DNA of 64,000 nucleotides, from assembly GCA_037833965.1 (NCBI GenBank), contig AP031352.1, forward strand, positions 27,096,501 to 27,160,500. Direction: 5' to 3'. The translations under genes were made by a program, and so were the position numbers. Numbering within the stretch: the stretch's first letter is position 1; every line of letters begins with the position of its first letter. The notes below the pieces were generated by a model, which had not been told where the DNA came from, ran no database searches, and worked only from the letters and a program-made list of their open reading frames with translations. Below are positions 61,401-64,000 of this stretch, piece after piece. This DNA comes from Marchantia polymorpha subsp. ruderalis (Eukaryota; Streptophyta; Marchantiopsida; Marchantiales; Marchantiaceae).

Positions 61401-62530
61401 CCTTCCTTCTGGCCGGCGACGAACTGCTTCCCTCCCTCTCTCCCTCCTCTCGGGCTCGCTCCAAAAACACACACCACCAACTCGCTCTCCTCGTCTAGCG
61501 TCGCGCCCCTCCCTTCCCTCGAACCCCGCTTCCGTCTCCTGCCTGCCCTTCCTTGCCCTCCTTGCTCTCCGACTCGCACCCGCCCGTAATCCCTACACAC
61601 TCCTGTCCGCCTTACGACTATGCAACTCCCTCTCGCCTGCCTTGCGTCGCCTTCCTCGAATGTGTGGCCGCGGACGTGGTCGCCCCTCCCTTGCTTCGTG
61701 CTCGCGTGCGTGCGCGCGTGCGTGCGTCTGCGCGCAGAGTGTTCGATCAGTCGATCCCTCGATCCCTCGATCAATCAATCAATCAGTCCAAAAACGCCAG
61801 ACACCCGCCCCGGCGCCACTACCGTCAGAAAAACGGGGGATGGGGTGGGATGGGATGGGACGAGACGAAAGAATGTATAAGAACGCAAGCCAAGTGAGGC
61901 GCGAGTGAAGGCGTGAGGCGAAGCACAGGCCCAGAAAGCAAAGCAGCAACAACAATAACAACACAACAACAACAAGCACAAGCAGAAGCAGCAGAACAAC
62001 GCACCGGACACGATGCCAGACACAACAGCGCTCGCACAAAAGATCAGATCACTCGCAGCTTCCGAAGTCTCGCCTGCGCCCTCCTTCCCTCCCTTCCTTC
62101 CTTCCTTCCGGACCCCTTTCCCTGGAGTCCCGTCCCTTCCCTTCCTTTCCCTTCCCTTGCCTTCTGACCCGACCCGTTACTTGGTCCAGCGTGCTCCTGC
62201 GCAAGGCGACCCACACTTTAGGGTTATGCCCGTTCTATTCCGACGGGCGTTGGCCACTTTCATCGTTTTCCTTCCGTTCTTTCCGTCGGTTTGAAGTAAA
62301 GTCTTCTCTCTCCGTCCCATCTGCTCGCTTCCTTTGGCTCCTCCTCTTTTGGAGTCAACGAGTTAATAGTTCGGTGGAGATCTGGCCGGCAGCTTTTCTC
62401 TCCTCCTCGTTTGTCTCTTTCGGCCCTCCGTTATTTTTAGCCTTGCTCACCTCAATGAACGTTACGTCCAAGTCGTATCACCTCACCGCTTACGTGAGCT
62501 CGTGGTCTTTCGAACATCTATAAATATGGT
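61401..62530 (-). promoter_or_regulatory. Rab 5' leader/promoter region, GA/CT-rich
   Basis: The coding strand upstream of the start is GA-rich, with many GGGA/GAGG words. It holds a TGAT/CGAG tandem run (about 61748-61785) and GTT repeats (about 61945-61980). A TATTTATAG string on the minus strand at about 62518-62526 could be a TATA box; if so, the leader is about 1.1 kb and could contain an intron. Long open frames here on both strands are composition artefacts. Confidence 0.4.
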
Positions 62531-64000
62531 TTTCCTCCTTATTATTATATAAGGCACACGCTAATACATTGCGAGAACGCTATCAGTAAGTTCGAAGACA
62601 CTAGAAAACAATTACCGACATTTTTTAATGAAAGAGAAAGAGGTTAAGCATGAGTAGTGCATTCAAGGAACACAAGGTTGTGAGGCCGGAAGGTAGTTGA
62701 CGATGGAAAGGTCAGGGATTTGCAACAGTGCACCACTTACGAAAAGCCATCGGCTCTAAGTAGAGTGTAGGACAAACGAGGTACTGCAACCAAGACACTC
62801 GTGATAAACTTTCCATTTTCATTTTAGCCTCATAATTCTACTGAATATATTCTCTAATAACCATACATACTGCACGTTTGGTGAATCTAAAGTGACGCTA
62901 CCCAACCGAACCTCATCGAAGTCCATCGGGCTTCATGCCTTCACATGCAAATGATAAACAATTCATAAAAGATATAAATTGAACCAGATATTTACAATAT
63001 CTTGACCATAGATATGGTGAAACAGAGGGACTTTTATTTCGCCATTTTGGATCACTTTATGTATATAGTGATTATAGTGTGATGGAGAATATATGTTGAT
63101 AGTCGTAAATGTTCATCGTATGAACTTGTACTTCATTGTCAAACTAGCCACACAACACAAATATTCATCCAGTGAATTATGAAGAATCCCAAAACCAGAT
63201 GTGAGAAGACTTCCAATTAAAACTCAAAAGCACAAGTCATGGTCACAAAGTGTCACAATAGTATTTTTTTTATCTCAAATAAAAAGATGTATTTGTGTCA
63301 AATGCAATCGTTTTAATTTCATTATTACCAACTAATATTTTTCTGAAAATTATGTAATTCTATTTCTCACAACTGCACAACGAATCTTCTTTTTTTTTAA
63401 GTTTTTTTTTAATCTTAGACTCAATTTTAAGTTATACAACACACATAAAGACAAAAATAATCAACAAGTATGTTTTATGTTTTATACATAAAATCTATCT
63501 CAACAATTATGAATATATTTTTTGAGTTGAAATGAAGAATCAACAAATTTTTTATCAGAGATTTATTTTATTTTGATAGATTTTTTATTAATATTTTGTA
63601 AACACTAAGAAAAGTCCTATATCATTTAAAATTTAAATCAATAAATTAAAAAATACCAAAATAAATTTTATATCATGAAAAAATATAATGTATTGAATTG
63701 AATTTCCCTCTACATGACTTATGATGTGACTGAAATCAAGATAACATACTTATAGATAAACAATAAACTACATCAAATACTTCTGTACTCTTTGGATTTT
63801 AAAAACTTTGTCATTGAATTTGAAGTCAGATATTTTTTTAACAAAATAAAATATTTAAATTCTTAAAAAAAATAACAACAATCTACAGTATCTTTCTATT
63901 TGCAAGAGAAATAAAAATATGTCACGAATATAAATATTCATTTTTTTACAGAGTTAGTTTTTATCCTATCAAAAATTAAAATTTTAAACATTGATCCAAT
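62531..64000. other. AT-rich spacer at the window end
   Basis: No supportable gene. AT content rises sharply after about 63200. Confidence 0.5.

Noticed and set aside
61553-62523. Overlapping open frames on both strands rich in Pro, Ser, Arg or Cys
   Set aside because: They arise from low-complexity CT/GA-rich sequence upstream of the Rab gene, and show no domain or consistent frame.
1-64000. CRISPR arrays, rRNA genes, bacterial-type operons
   Set aside because: No regularly spaced short repeats with unique spacers and no rRNA text were seen. Introns and plant retroelements show this is eukaryotic DNA.

Overview
The window looks like a land-plant nuclear chromosome segment. It carries a BES1/BZR1-type transcription factor gene (a plant-specific family), an intron-rich alpha/beta-hydrolase gene and a Rab1/RabD GTPase gene. 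These are separated by very AT-rich intergenic DNA and plant-type Ty3 and Ty1/copia retrotransposon fossils. I suspect a bryophyte, possibly a liverwort such as Marchantia, from the style of the genes and repeats, but the sequence alone does not prove that.

Layout. 1-22.5 kb is a nest of fossil mobile elements. A decayed Ty3-type element (about 5.5-17.7 kb) carries gag, protease, RT, RNase H and integrase, plus a PHD-like zinc finger after the integrase. Inside it lie two solo LTRs of one family in opposite orientation and one complete copy (10971-14376, minus strand) of an unclassified coiled-coil-encoding element. That copy is bounded by a 5-bp duplication. A second long copy lies at 18997-22488, a truncated one at 1-1500, and tail-only fragments at 18147-18630. 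22.5-28.6 kb holds a five-exon alpha/beta-hydrolase gene (plus strand) with one GC-AG intron. 28.6-41.6 kb is mostly featureless AT-rich DNA. It contains a 1.14-kb DNA-transposon-like element with 25-bp inverted ends, flanking TA dinucleotides and an internal 159-bp tandem duplication. 41.7-46.9 kb holds the BES1/BZR1 gene (plus strand), best read as four exons ending in an LSLTL EAR motif. 49.0-55.8 kb is a Ty1/copia element (minus strand) with both LTRs, PBS, PPT and an ATTGA target duplication. 60.8-61.4 kb is an intact, intronless Rab1/RabD coding sequence (minus strand) with a GA/CT-rich upstream region. The remainder is AT-rich spacer.

The three host genes share no evident pathway: Rab1 acts in ER-to-Golgi traffic, BES1/BZR1 in transcriptional control, and the hydrolase has no known substrate. 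They do not form an operon-like unit. The least explained content is the coiled-coil element family and the 33.2-34.4 kb inverted-repeat element.
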